A stretch of 64,000 nucleotides of DNA, taken from assembly GCA_963777775.1 (NCBI GenBank), contig CAVZRL010000009.1, forward strand, positions 372,001 to 436,000, in the 5' to 3' direction. This document shows positions 42,606 through 51,799 of the stretch, piece by piece. Position numbers and translations under genes: made by a program. A model generated the notes under the pieces. It saw nothing but the letters and a program-made list of their open reading frames with translations. It searched no databases and was not told the DNA's origin. How positions within the stretch are numbered: position 1 is the stretch's first letter; each line of letters starts with the position of its first letter. This DNA comes from WHSW01 sp963777775 (GTDB taxonomy: Bacteria > Actinomycetota > Thermoleophilia > Solirubrobacterales > 70-9).

Positions 42606-43328
42606 GTGAGCAACGGGCTGAGCGATAGGCAACGGACCGCGGCGTCGACCTCGGGCACGGAATCCGACCCGCGCCGGAGCTTCGCTGCGGGAGCGCGGGC
42701 CGCGATCTGGGTCGCGGTCGCCGGGATGCTGGTCGGGATCTCGTTCGGGGTCCTTGCGGAGCCGGTGATGGGCGGGGTGGCGCCGATCGTGATGTCGGCG
42801 CTGATGTTCGCCGGCTCCGCGCAGTTCGCCGCCACCGCGGTGCTCGGCGCCGGCGGGGGTGTGGTCGCCGCGATCGTCGCCGGGATCCTGCTCAACGCCC
42901 GCTACGCGCCGATGGGGATCGCGCTCGCCCCGTCCCTGCGCGGCGGCCCGCTGCGCCGGGCGGCGATCGGCCAGACGATGATCGACTTCGCCTGGGCCGC
43001 CGCCAACCGAGGCGGCGGCCGCTTCGACCCCGCGTTCATGGTCGGGGTCTCGGCACCCTGCTACGTGCTCTGGGTGGTCGGAACGGCGCTCGGCGTCTTC
43101 GCCGGCGACCTGATCGGGGATCCGGGCGCCCTCGGCCTCGACGCGATCTTCCCGGCCTTCTTCCTCTGCCTGCTCGTCGAGGGCGAACTGCGACGCGGTC
43201 CGCCGGCGGTCGTCGCAGGGTTGGGCAGCGTGGTGGCGCTGGTGCTGATCCCCTTTACGCCCGCCGGGGTCCCGATCATCGCGGCCTCGGCGTGCGCCCT
43301 CGTCGGCCTCCGGTGGCCGCCTCGATGA
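42606..43328 (+). CDS. azlC: AzlC family branched-chain amino acid exporter, large subunit
   Basis: 240-residue membrane protein with seven to eight helices. LVGISFGVLAEPVMGGVAPIVMSALMFAGSAQF is the AzlC signature region, followed by LLNARYAPMGIALAP. AzlC with AzlD forms a two-subunit exporter of branched-chain amino acids or analogues. Translation starts at GTG 42606, 13 bases after the NlpC/P60-like gene, and its stop overlaps azlD by four bases. Confidence 0.93.
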   Translation: MSNGLSDRQRTAASTSGTESDPRRSFAAGARAAIWVAVAGMLVGISFGVLAEPVMGGVAPIVMSALMFAGSAQFAATAVLGAGGGVVAAIVAGILLNARYAPMGIALAPSLRGGPLRRAAIGQTMIDFAWAAANRGGGRFDPAFMVGVSAPCYVLWVVGTALGVFAGDLIGDPGALGLDAIFPAFFLCLLVEGELRRGPPAVVAGLGSVVALVLIPFTPAGVPIIAASACALVGLRWPPR

Positions 43329-43639
43329 ACGAGGCCTGGATCACGATCGCCGCGCTGACCCTGGCAAGCGCAGCGATCCGCGCCTCTGGCCCGGTCCTGT
43401 TCGGCGGCCGGGACCTGCCCGACCGCTTCCGGGCCGTGATCGCGCTGATCGCGCCGGCGGTGCTGGCGGCGCTGGTCGTCGTCGAGACCTTCGGGGCGCC
43501 GGAAGGGGGCTCGCTCGAGATCGACTCGCGGCTCGCGGGCATCACCGCTGCCGCGGGCGCACTCGCGCTCGGAGCGACAATGCTGCCGGTGGTGGCGGTG
43601 GCCGCGACGGTGACGGCGCTCCTGCGCGCGATCTCCTGA
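43325..43639 (+). CDS. azlD: AzlD family transporter subunit
   Basis: 104 residues, three to four membrane helices, beginning MNEAWITIAALTLASAAIRASGPVLFGGRDLP. This small partner subunit of AzlC is required for export. ATG 43325 overlaps the azlC stop (ATGA). The 107 bases that follow contain no gene; a sigma-54-like motif there is discussed as rejected. Confidence 0.93.
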   Translation: MNEAWITIAALTLASAAIRASGPVLFGGRDLPDRFRAVIALIAPAVLAALVVVETFGAPEGGSLEIDSRLAGITAAAGALALGATMLPVVAVAATVTALLRAIS

Positions 43640-43746
43640 CCAGCCGCGATGCCGAACCGGCGCAGTCGGGGCGCGAGCGTTGGCCGCGGCGCAGGTGGCA
43701 CACTTGCTGCGGTTCGGATAGCGTCAGCAGGCTTGACGACGACCCC

Positions 43747-44832
43747 TTGTACGCAGTGGAGCAACTGAGCGAGCCTGTGGCGAGCCCCGAAGGCGAGCTC
43801 TCGCAACCGCCGACCCCCGACATCTGCCTGCGCGGGGTCCGCAAGTCCTACGGCGACGTGGTCGCCGTCGACGGGATCGACCTCGAGGTCGCGAACGGCG
43901 AGTTCTTCACCCTGCTCGGCCCCTCCGGCTCGGGCAAGACGACGACCCTGCGGATGATCGCCGGGTTCGAGCTTCCCGACTCCGGGACGGTCGAGCTCGC
44001 CGGGCGCGACGTCGTCCGGCTCGCCCCCTATGACCGCGAGGTCAACACCGTGTTCCAGGACTACGCGCTCTTCCCCCACATGACCGTGGCCGAGAACGTC
44101 GAGTACGGGATGCGGGTCAGGGGCACCGCCAAGGCCGACCGCGCGGCGCGGGGCGAGGAGGCGCTGGAGATGGTTCGCCTGGCCGGGTACGGAGGGCGCA
44201 AGCCGGCCGAGCTCTCGGGAGGCCAGCGCCAGCGGGTCGCGCTCGCGCGCTCGATCGTCAACCGCCCGCGGGTGCTGTTGCTCGACGAGCCGCTGGGAGC
44301 GCTCGACCTGAAGCTGCGCGAGCAGATGCAGGTCGAGTTGAAGCAGATCCAGCACGAGGTCGGGATCACGTTCGTCTACGTCACCCACGACCAGGAGGAG
44401 GCGCTGACGATGTCGAACCGGATCGCCGTCTTCAATTCCGGCCGGATCGAGCAGGTGGGCACCCCGGCCGAGGTCTACGAGAGGCCTTCGAGCCAGTTCG
44501 TGTCCGGGTTCGTGGGGGTCTCGAACGTGCTCGACCGCGAGGGGCGCCAGTTCACCGTCCGCCCGGAGAAGGTGAGGATGCTCAACCCCGGCGAGGCCGA
44601 TGACGGCATGCACACCGAGGGCGGCCGGGTGCGCGACGTCGCCTACGCGGGGATGATCACCCGCTATCTGGTCGCGCTCGAGGCTGGAGGAGAGCTGCAA
44701 GTCGTCCGTCAGAACCTGGAGACGTCCTCGGCAGAGGCGCTCCAACAGGTTGGACGGGAGGTGGTCGTCGGATGGCGGCCGGAACACACGGTCGCGGTCA
44801 CGGCCGCGAGCGACGAGAGAGGAGAACAGTGA
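43747..44832 (+). CDS. potA: Spermidine/putrescine-type ABC transporter, ATP-binding protein
   Basis: 361-residue ABC ATPase of the PotA group. Walker A GPSGSGKTTT (about residues 58-67), signature LSGGQRQRVALARS, Walker B VLLLDEPLGALDLKLR and the switch His in YVTHDQEEALTMS are complete; a C-terminal TOBE region follows (FTVRPEKVRML). TTG 43747 or GTG 43756 could be the start. It opens a potA-potD-potB-potC operon on the plus strand. Substrate is presumed to be a polyamine or related amine; relatives also carry quaternary amines. Confidence 0.93.
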   Translation: MYAVEQLSEPVASPEGELSQPPTPDICLRGVRKSYGDVVAVDGIDLEVANGEFFTLLGPSGSGKTTTLRMIAGFELPDSGTVELAGRDVVRLAPYDREVNTVFQDYALFPHMTVAENVEYGMRVRGTAKADRAARGEEALEMVRLAGYGGRKPAELSGGQRQRVALARSIVNRPRVLLLDEPLGALDLKLREQMQVELKQIQHEVGITFVYVTHDQEEALTMSNRIAVFNSGRIEQVGTPAEVYERPSSQFVSGFVGVSNVLDREGRQFTVRPEKVRMLNPGEADDGMHTEGGRVRDVAYAGMITRYLVALEAGGELQVVRQNLETSSAEALQQVGREVVVGWRPEHTVAVTAASDERGEQ

Positions 44833-46040
44833 TGCGCAAAGTGGGAGGAGGACCGGCTCGAATTGCCTGGCTCGTGATCGCCGGATTGCTGGTGTTCATG
44901 GTCGCGTTCGCGGTCGGGTGCGGCAGCGATGACGACGATGACGGCGGCGATGGAGCCGAGCCGGCAACCGAGATCGGGGCGACCGAGGACGAGCTGAACC
45001 TGGTCTGCTGGGTGTCCTACTGCGAGGACGGCTCGACCGACCCCGACGTGGACTGGGTCACCGACTTCGAAAAGCAGACCGGCTGCGAGGTCAACGTCAA
45101 GCTCGGCAACACCTCGGACGAGATGGTGCAGCTGATGCGGACCGGCCAATACGACGCCGTCTCGGCGTCCGGCGACGCGTCCGTGCGCCTGATCGAAGGC
45201 GGCGACGTGGTCCCGGTCAACACCGACCTGGTGCCGAACTACGCCGACATCTACCCCGACCTCAAGGAGCAGCCGTACAACTCGGTCGACGGCCAGATGT
45301 ACGGGATCCCGCACGGGCGCGGGGCGAACCTGCTCAGCTACAACACCGACGAGGTCAAGCCCGCTCCCACCTCATGGGACGTGGTCTTCGATCCCGAGAA
45401 GGCGAGCGAGTACAAGGGCAACCTGACCGCGTACGACAACCCGATCTACATCGCCGACGCGGCGCTCTACCTGATGGAGCACGAGCCGGACCTCGGGATC
45501 ACCAACCCGTACGAGCTCGACGAGGATCAGCTCGCCGCGGCGACCGACCTGCTCAAGCAGCAGAGCGAGAACGTGGGCGAGTACTGGTCCGACTACGCGA
45601 AGAACATCCAGTCGCTGGTCAACGGCGACACGGTCGTCGGCACCACCTGGCCCTACAACTACCTCGCGGCATCGGCCGAGGATCCGGCGATCACGGCGAC
45701 GATCCCCGACGAGGGCGCAACCGGCTGGTCGGACACGTGGATGCTCAGCTCGGAGGCCGAGAACCCGAACTGCACGTATGAGTGGTTCAACCACATCACC
45801 GAGCCGCAGGTGCAGGCCGAGGTCGCGGAGTGGTTCGGCGAAGCGCCCGCCAACGCGAAGGCGTGCGACCTGACCAGCGACCCGAAGCACTGCGAGAACT
45901 ACGGTGCCGAGGGCGCCAACCAGTACCTCGACGGGCTCTACTACTGGGCGACCCCGGTAGCGGATTGCGGCGATGACCGCGGCGAGGTGTGCACGACCTA
46001 TGAGGACTGGGTCCAGGCGTGGAACGAGGTGAAGGGCTGA
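44832..46040 (+). CDS. potD: Polyamine-type ABC transporter, solute-binding lipoprotein, Cys-rich
   Basis: 402 residues. A basic N-terminus, hydrophobic signal (IAWLVIAGLLVFMVAFAVGC) and acidic linker (GSDDDDD) mark a lipoprotein anchored at the first Cys. The rest is a PotD-type binding protein (VSASGDASVRLIEGGDVVPVN; YGIPHGRGANLLSYN; WPYNYLAASAED). Beyond the anchor it has eight cysteines, unusual for the family, which could form four disulfides outside the membrane. ATG 44832 overlaps the potA stop by one base (TGATG), with AGAGGAGAA upstream. Confidence 0.92.
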   Translation: MRKVGGGPARIAWLVIAGLLVFMVAFAVGCGSDDDDDGGDGAEPATEIGATEDELNLVCWVSYCEDGSTDPDVDWVTDFEKQTGCEVNVKLGNTSDEMVQLMRTGQYDAVSASGDASVRLIEGGDVVPVNTDLVPNYADIYPDLKEQPYNSVDGQMYGIPHGRGANLLSYNTDEVKPAPTSWDVVFDPEKASEYKGNLTAYDNPIYIADAALYLMEHEPDLGITNPYELDEDQLAAATDLLKQQSENVGEYWSDYAKNIQSLVNGDTVVGTTWPYNYLAASAEDPAITATIPDEGATGWSDTWMLSSEAENPNCTYEWFNHITEPQVQAEVAEWFGEAPANAKACDLTSDPKHCENYGAEGANQYLDGLYYWATPVADCGDDRGEVCTTYEDWVQAWNEVKG

Positions 46041-46076
46041 CCCAACCCGACACCGTCCTCTGATGGACGTCCTGAC

Positions 46077-46973
46077 GTGGAAGCCGGCGTAGCAACGCCG
46101 GCGCCGAGGAGGTCGGCGGGCCGCAGGCTCGCCGACCTCTTCCATGGTCGCCCCCGGCTCCAGGCGGGGGCGCTGCTCGCCGGGCCGATCGGATGGCTGG
46201 TGATCGGTTACCTCGGCTCGCTCGCGGTCTTATTGCTGACCAGCTTCTGGTCGCTCGGCGAGCTCTCGGGCGAGATCGAGCAAACGTTCACGCCCGACAA
46301 CTTCAAGGATGTCGTCTCGGAGTCCGTCTACCGCTCGGTAACCGCGCGCACGGTGATCGTCGCGGCCCTGGTCACCCTGACCGACGCGCTGCTCGCCTTC
46401 CCTCTCGCCTTCTTCATGGCCAAGGTGGCGAGGCCCCACACCCGCGGGCTGCTGGTCGTCGCGGTCCTGATGCCGCTCTGGTCGGCCTACCTGGTCAAGG
46501 TCTTCGCCTGGCGCGCGATCCTGAGCGAGGAGGGGATCCTCAACTGGGCCCTCGAGCCGCTCGGGATCGATGGTCCCGGCTACGGCATCGTCGCCGTCTG
46601 GCTGGTGATGAGCTACATCTGGCTCCCCTACATGATCATCCCGATCTACGCCGGGCTCGAGCGGATCCCCAACACGCTGATGTCGGCGTCCGAGGACCTT
46701 GGAGCGAAGCCGCTCTACACGTTCCGGCGGGTCGTCTTGCCGCTCGTGCTGCCCGCGGTCGTGGCCGGCTCGATCTTCACCTTCTCGCTCACCCTCGGCG
46801 ACTTCATCGCCCCGAGCCTGATCGGCTCCGGCGAGCAGTTCATCGGCACGGTCGTCTACTCGAACTTCACCGTCAACCTGCCGTTCGCGGCAGCCTTCGC
46901 GATGGTCCCGATCCTGATCATGATCGTCTACCTGCTGATCGCCCGCCGCGCCGGCGCGTTCGAGCATCTGTAG
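46077..46973 (+). CDS. potB: Polyamine-type ABC transporter permease (PotB-like)
   Basis: 298 residues with six membrane helices and the permease EAA-like loop SASEDLGAKPLYTFRRVVLPLVLP that docks to PotA. The first ~30 residues are basic and cytoplasmic. GTG 46077 is the start used; no strong ribosome-binding site is seen. It follows potD by 36 bases and precedes potC by 6. Confidence 0.9.
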   Translation: MEAGVATPAPRRSAGRRLADLFHGRPRLQAGALLAGPIGWLVIGYLGSLAVLLLTSFWSLGELSGEIEQTFTPDNFKDVVSESVYRSVTARTVIVAALVTLTDALLAFPLAFFMAKVARPHTRGLLVVAVLMPLWSAYLVKVFAWRAILSEEGILNWALEPLGIDGPGYGIVAVWLVMSYIWLPYMIIPIYAGLERIPNTLMSASEDLGAKPLYTFRRVVLPLVLPAVVAGSIFTFSLTLGDFIAPSLIGSGEQFIGTVVYSNFTVNLPFAAAFAMVPILIMIVYLLIARRAGAFEHL

Positions 46974-46979
46974 GCAGAT

Positions 46980-47837
46980 ATGCGCCTATCCCGACGCTCT
47001 CAGGTACTGCTGCGGATCGGCACCGGGATCACGCTCGCGTTCATCTACGTGCCCCTGGCGGTGATCGTGATCTACGCGTTCGGCGAGTCGAAGACCTTCC
47101 AATGGCCGATCGACGGCTACACGCTCGACTGGTTCGAGCGGGCCTTCGACAACACCGGCGCCCGGGACGCGTTCCTGTACTCGGTCAAGACCGGCCTGCT
47201 GGCCACGGCGGTGGCCCTGGTGCTCGGCACGCTGGCCTCGCTCGCCGTCTCCCGCTATCGCTTCTTCGGGCGCGAGACGATCTCGTTCCTGGTCATCCTG
47301 CCGATCGCGCTGCCGGGGATCGTGACCGGGATCGCGCTCAACTCGACCTTCACCCAGGTGCTCGGGATCGATCTCAGCCTGCTCACGATCGTCGTCGGTC
47401 ACGCAACCTTCTGCATCGTGGTCGTCTACAACAACGTGATCGCCCGCCTGCGACGCTTGGCGGGGTCGTTCGAGGAGGCCTCCGCCGACCTCGGCGCGAG
47501 CCCGTGGCAGACGTTCCGGATGGTGACGCTGCCGAACATGCGCTCGGCGCTGATCGCCGGCGCCCTGCTCGCCTTCGCGCTCTCCTTCGACGAGATCATC
47601 GTCACCACGTTCACGATCGGGGCCGGGGACCAGACCCTGCCGGTCTGGATCTTCACCAACTTCTCGCGCCCGAACCAGCTTCCGATCGTCAACGCGGTTG
47701 CGGTAATCGTGATCCTGATCTCGATCATCCCCGTCTACCTGGCCCACCGCCTGACCCAGGACGAGGGCACGGTGGCCCCGGGCCGCGGCGGCGGGACCGC
47801 GGTCGGCGGCGCCGCGGCGGCTGTCGACGCGCCCTAG
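46980..47837 (+). CDS. potC: Polyamine-type ABC transporter permease (PotC-like)
   Basis: 285 residues, six membrane helices, with the coupling loop EEASADLGASPWQTFRMVTLPNMR. It pairs with the upstream PotB-like protein to form the channel. The C-terminal ~25 residues are a Gly/Ala-rich tail. Last gene of the plus-strand pot operon; its TAG shares CTAG with the stop of the convergent flavin amine oxidase. Confidence 0.92.
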   Translation: MRLSRRSQVLLRIGTGITLAFIYVPLAVIVIYAFGESKTFQWPIDGYTLDWFERAFDNTGARDAFLYSVKTGLLATAVALVLGTLASLAVSRYRFFGRETISFLVILPIALPGIVTGIALNSTFTQVLGIDLSLLTIVVGHATFCIVVVYNNVIARLRRLAGSFEEASADLGASPWQTFRMVTLPNMRSALIAGALLAFALSFDEIIVTTFTIGAGDQTLPVWIFTNFSRPNQLPIVNAVAVIVILISIIPVYLAHRLTQDEGTVAPGRGGGTAVGGAAAAVDAP

Positions 47838-49036
47838 GCGCCGGTCAGCGCCGCCGCGGCGGCGCGGCCGGAGCGGATCGCGCCCTCCATCAGCCCGTTG
47901 AAGGCGCCGCCGAGGTGCTCGCCGGCGAAGGCGATCGGCCCGACCGGCTCGGCGAGCGCCGCGGTCAGCTCCGGAGGCGGCGAGATCGAGTAGGCGGCGC
48001 GGACCCACGGATCCTGGTCCCAGGCACAGAGCACCGCCGCCTTGGGCTCGAGCGCCAACTCGGGGCGCAGGGCGGCGACCGAGTCGAGCCAGGCGTCCGG
48101 TCCGTCCGCGATCCGGAGGCGCTCGAGCGCGGCCGGTGAGCCGGCGAAGCAGCTCAAGAGCGCCATCGGCTCATCCCCCGGACCGGTCGCGACCCAACAC
48201 CAGTAGCGCTCCGGGACGTTCATCACGGCGCCGATCGGGGCCGGCTCGGAGAGCGGCACGAACAGCTTCGCGGCGTGCCCGTAGCGAACCGCCGCCAGCG
48301 CCTCGCGCTTCGCGTCCGGCAAGGGCGGTTCGAACTCGATCCGGCCGATGACGCTCGCCGGCACCGCGACGACGCAGCGCTCGGCCTCGGCAACGTGCGC
48401 GGAGGCCGTCGTCACCCGCACGCCGTCGGCCGACCACTCGACCAGGACCACGGGATCGCGGACCCGCACCGCGTCGCCGAGCCGCCGCGCCAGCGCGAGC
48501 GCCAGCCCCTGGTTGCCGCCGGCGACGCTCGGGGACGGCTCACTGTCGATGTGGGCGAGGCCGGTCAGGTCGGTGGCCGGGACCTCGTCGGCCGACCGTG
48601 CCGAGGAGATCTCGGCCCGGGCGAGGATCACCTCGCGGGCGCCGGCGTCGATCGCCAGCGAGTCGAGCAGCTCGCGCACCGTTTGCCGGCCCGCGAGCCG
48701 CTCGACCGCCAGCTCGACCTCACTGACCGCGGTCGCGATCTCCTCGGCGCTGGTGCCGATCCCGCCCCGCGCTTCGCGCTGTCCGTAGCGCATCCCCTTG
48801 TCCCAGAGCCCGAGCCCGAGCTCGTCCGCCAGGGCCGCGACCGCGTCGTTGCCGGGCAATACGAACTCGGCCCCCATCTCGATCGTCGCCCCGTTCGGAG
48901 CCTGGATCGACCAGGTCCGCCCCCCGACCCGGTCGCGGGCCTCGAGCACCTCGACCTTGGCGCCCCGCCGGGCGAGCTCGTCGGCCGCGCTGAGGCCGGC
49001 GAGCCCGGCCCCGATCACGAGGGCGGATCGGCTCAG
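47834..49036 (-). CDS. Flavin-containing amine oxidase, apparent CTG start
   Basis: About 400 residues. VIGAGLAGLSAADELARRGAKVEVLEARDRVGGRTW is the FAD-binding start of monoamine oxidase/putrescine oxidase-like enzymes (given here in two overlapping parts: VIGAGLAGLSAADEL and VEVLEARDRVGGRTW); the C-terminal FAD segment is GPIAFAGEHLGGAFNGLMEGAI. It would oxidise an amine to aldehyde, H2O2 and ammonium. GTG 49018 would cut into the first beta-strand; CTG 49036, overlapping the upstream potA stop (CTGA), gives SRSALVIGAG, the normal length. Encoded between two polyamine-type transporters, so an imported amine is the likely substrate. Confidence 0.88.
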   Translation of the reverse strand: MSRSALVIGAGLAGLSAADELARRGAKVEVLEARDRVGGRTWSIQAPNGATIEMGAEFVLPGNDAVAALADELGLGLWDKGMRYGQREARGGIGTSAEEIATAVSEVELAVERLAGRQTVRELLDSLAIDAGAREVILARAEISSARSADEVPATDLTGLAHIDSEPSPSVAGGNQGLALALARRLGDAVRVRDPVVLVEWSADGVRVTTASAHVAEAERCVVAVPASVIGRIEFEPPLPDAKREALAAVRYGHAAKLFVPLSEPAPIGAVMNVPERYWCWVATGPGDEPMALLSCFAGSPAALERLRIADGPDAWLDSVAALRPELALEPKAAVLCAWDQDPWVRAAYSISPPPELTAALAEPVGPIAFAGEHLGGAFNGLMEGAIRSGRAAAAALTGA

Positions 49037-50100
49037 CGCAGGACCAGGCAGTACTCGGGGTGCCAGCCCACCTTGACCGTGCTACCGGGCTCCCAGCGAT
49101 CCTCGGGATCGGAGCGATAGGTGGCGGGGTCGAGGGCGACGACCTGCGCGTCGCCGCCGAGCGAGATGGTGACCTGGGTAGAGACCCCGAGGTAGATGCG
49201 GTTCTCGATCCGGCCCTCAAGCGTCACCATGCCCTCCTCGATGTCGTCGTCGAGGGCGATCTTCTCCGGCCGGACCGAGAGATGGACCGAGTCGCCGCGC
49301 GAGAGGTCGGCCGGCAGCGGGATCTCGAGCCGCTCGCCGTTCGCCAGTCGCACCCTGCCGTCCTCGACCACGCCGGCCATCAGGTTCGAGGTGCCGATGA
49401 AGCCGGCGACGAACTCGCCGCTGGGATGCTCGTAGATGTCCTCGGGCTCGTCGCACTGGGCGACCCGGCCCTCGTTCATGACCGCGATCCGGTCCGACAT
49501 CGTCAGCGCCTCTTCCTGGTCGTGGGTCACGTAGACGAACGTGATCCCGACCTCGCGCTGGATCTGCTTCAGCTCGACCTGCATCTGCTTGCGGAGCTTG
49601 AGGTCGAGCGCGCCGAGCGGCTCGTCGAGGAGCAGCACTTTCGGTTGGTTGACCAGCGCCCGCGCGAGTGCCACCCGCTGGCGCTGGCCGCCCGAGAGCT
49701 CGATCGGTCGGGCGCTCGCCCGCTCGGCGAGGTTGACCAGCTCGAGCGCCTCGCCGACCCGGCGCTGGATCTCTGCCTTGTCGACCTTCCGGCGCTTGAG
49801 TCCGAAGGCGACGTTCTCGGCCACATCGAGGTGGTCGAACAGCGCGTAGCTCTGAAAGACCATGTTGACGTCGCGCTTGTAGGGGGGCACGTCCTCGACC
49901 GGGTCGCCCTCGAGCAGGATCCGGCCCTCGCTCGGGACCTCGAAGCCGGCCAGCATCCGCAGCGTCGTCGTCTTCCCGCAGCCCGACGGCCCGAGCAGCG
50001 AGAAGAACTCCCCTTGCTCGATCGTCAGGTCGACGTCGTCGACGGCGACGAACTCGCCGAAGCGCTTAGTCACGTTCTCGATCTTGATCGCTTCCGCCAT
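49033..50100 (-). CDS. potA: Polyamine-type ABC transporter, ATP-binding protein (second system)
   Basis: 355-residue PotA-type ATPase: Walker A GPSGCGKTTT (39-48), LSGGQRQRVALARA, VLLLDEPLGALDLKLR and THDQEEALTMSDR, then a TOBE-like C-terminus. It is the last transport gene of the minus-strand operon potD-potB-potC-potA. ATG 50100 directly follows the potC stop with GGAGGG inside the end of potC. It differs clearly from the plus-strand PotA outside the ATPase motifs, so the two systems are paralogues, not a recent duplication. Confidence 0.94.
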   Translation of the reverse strand: MAEAIKIENVTKRFGEFVAVDDVDLTIEQGEFFSLLGPSGCGKTTTLRMLAGFEVPSEGRILLEGDPVEDVPPYKRDVNMVFQSYALFDHLDVAENVAFGLKRRKVDKAEIQRRVGEALELVNLAERASARPIELSGGQRQRVALARALVNQPKVLLLDEPLGALDLKLRKQMQVELKQIQREVGITFVYVTHDQEEALTMSDRIAVMNEGRVAQCDEPEDIYEHPSGEFVAGFIGTSNLMAGVVEDGRVRLANGERLEIPLPADLSRGDSVHLSVRPEKIALDDDIEEGMVTLEGRIENRIYLGVSTQVTISLGGDAQVVALDPATYRSDPEDRWEPGSTVKVGWHPEYCLVLR

Positions 50101-50931
50101 CTATCCCTCCTGTGCCGTCAGCACCTTGAGCCCGGACTCGCGCCGGCCAAAGAGGCGCGGCAGGAGCACGGCGAGCGCGATCGCCGACAACGAGACGACC
50201 ATCATCAGGGTCCCGATCGCGTTGATGGTCGGCGAGACCTGGAACCGGATCGCCGACCAGATCCGCACCGGCAGCGGCTGGGACTCCTCGCCGGTGGTGA
50301 AGAAGGAGAGCACGAAGTCGTCGAAGGAGAAGGCGAAGACGAGCAGCCCGGCGGCGAGCACGGACGGCCACAGCGCCGGCACCAGTACCAGCCGGACCGA
50401 CTGCCAGCGGGTCGCGCCCAGGTCCATCGCCGCCTCCTCGACCTCCTGGCTTATCGACGCCATCCGGGCGCGGACGACGATCGTCACGTAGGAGATCGAG
50501 AAGGTGATGTGGGCGATCACGACCGTCCAGAAGGAGAGCGCGATCCCGACCTGGCTGAAGATCAGCAGGGCGGAGATCCCGGCGACGATCTCCGGTACCA
50601 CCAGCGGCACCAGCATCAGGATATTCGCCCCAGGGGCCCAGCGGGCCCGCGAGCGGACCAGGCCGATCGCCAGCGCCGTTCCGATCACGGTCGCCGCGAG
50701 CATCGTCAGGAAGGCGATCTCGAGTGACATGAACAGCGACTCGCGCAGCGCCGAGTCGTTGAAGAACTCCTCGTACCACTGCAGGGAGAAGCCGTCGAAG
50801 ACGTTCAGCGACTTGATCGAGTTGAACGAGAACAGGATCACGACCAGGATCGGCGCGAACAGGAACAGGTAGACGATCCCCGCCCAGATGCGCAGGAAGA
50901 TGGGCCTGTCGAAACCGTGCGACTCGGCCAC
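50101..50931 (-). CDS. potC: Polyamine-type ABC transporter permease (PotC-like, second system)
   Basis: 276 residues, six membrane helices, with coupling loop EEAAMDLGATRWQSVRLVLVPALW. GTG 50931 begins at the base after the potB stop, so translation is coupled. Typical PotC topology with the substrate path shared with PotB. Confidence 0.92.
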   Translation of the reverse strand: MAESHGFDRPIFLRIWAGIVYLFLFAPILVVILFSFNSIKSLNVFDGFSLQWYEEFFNDSALRESLFMSLEIAFLTMLAATVIGTALAIGLVRSRARWAPGANILMLVPLVVPEIVAGISALLIFSQVGIALSFWTVVIAHITFSISYVTIVVRARMASISQEVEEAAMDLGATRWQSVRLVLVPALWPSVLAAGLLVFAFSFDDFVLSFFTTGEESQPLPVRIWSAIRFQVSPTINAIGTLMMVVSLSAIALAVLLPRLFGRRESGLKVLTAQEG

Positions 50932-51783
50932 CTAGATCGCCGCCCCTCGCACGTCGCGCGCCGCCGATCGTAGGTAGCCGACCATCCAGATCGAGAGGAA
51001 GAGCATCATCACCACGGTCAGAGCGGCGCCGAACGGCCAGTTGTTGGCGGCGAAGAACTGGTCCTGAATCAGGTTGCCCACCATGTAGGTGTCGGTTCCG
51101 CCGAGCAACTGCGCCGAGACGAAGTCGCCGACCGAGGGCAGGAAGACGAGTACGGCGCCGGCGAGTATGCCCTGCCTGGTCTGCGGCAGGGTGACGTGGA
51201 GGAAGGTCTGCAAGCGGGTGCCGTAGAGGTCCTTGCCGGCCTCGATCACCGAGCGGTCGAGCCGCTCGAGAGCACCGTAGACGGGCAGAATCATGAAGAT
51301 CAGATAGCCGTAGGTGAGGCCGCCGATCACCGCCCACGGAGTGTTGATCATCTGGATCGGCTGGCCGATGATCCCGCTGTTGACGAGCGCGTCGTTGACC
51401 AGGCCCTCGTCGGCGAGCAGGGCGACCCAGGCGTAGGTGCGGACCAGGTAGTTGACGAAGAACGGGAGCACGAGGAGCGCGATCAGCGCGTTGCGGTAGC
51501 GGCCCCCAAAGCGGGCGATGTAGTAGGCGACCGGGTAGCCGATCAGCAGACAGAGGACAGTGGTCGCGAACGCGTACAGGACCGAGCGCAGCAGGATCGG
51601 GAAGTAGGTCGGGTTGAAGGCGTCCGCGTAGTTGTTGAGGTCACTCGCGTAGACGGCGCGGCCGAGGTCGTCGACATACCCGAACGAGAGCGCGAGAACG
51701 AAGACGAGCGGGACCGCGAACAGGAGGACGAGCCAGACCGCCCCCGGGATCAGGAAGCGGTTCCAGAAACCGCCGGCGGTCAC
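50932..51783 (-). CDS. potB: Polyamine-type ABC transporter permease (PotB-like, second system)
   Basis: 283 residues, six membrane helices; the coupling loop is EAGKDLYGTRLQTFLHVTLPQTR. Start GTG 51783. The potD gene ends 16 bases upstream and potC begins at the next base after its stop. Confidence 0.92.
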   Translation of the reverse strand: MTAGGFWNRFLIPGAVWLVLLFAVPLVFVLALSFGYVDDLGRAVYASDLNNYADAFNPTYFPILLRSVLYAFATTVLCLLIGYPVAYYIARFGGRYRNALIALLVLPFFVNYLVRTYAWVALLADEGLVNDALVNSGIIGQPIQMINTPWAVIGGLTYGYLIFMILPVYGALERLDRSVIEAGKDLYGTRLQTFLHVTLPQTRQGILAGAVLVFLPSVGDFVSAQLLGGTDTYMVGNLIQDQFFAANNWPFGAALTVVMMLFLSIWMVGYLRSAARDVRGAAI

Positions 51784-51799
51784 CTGCGAACGTCCTCCA

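Noticed and set aside
43695..43712. TGGCACACTTGCTGC, close to a sigma-54 -24/-12 promoter
   Set aside because: It has one mismatch to the consensus, but actinobacteria generally lack RpoN, and potA has no sigma-54 activator nearby. Treated as coincidence.
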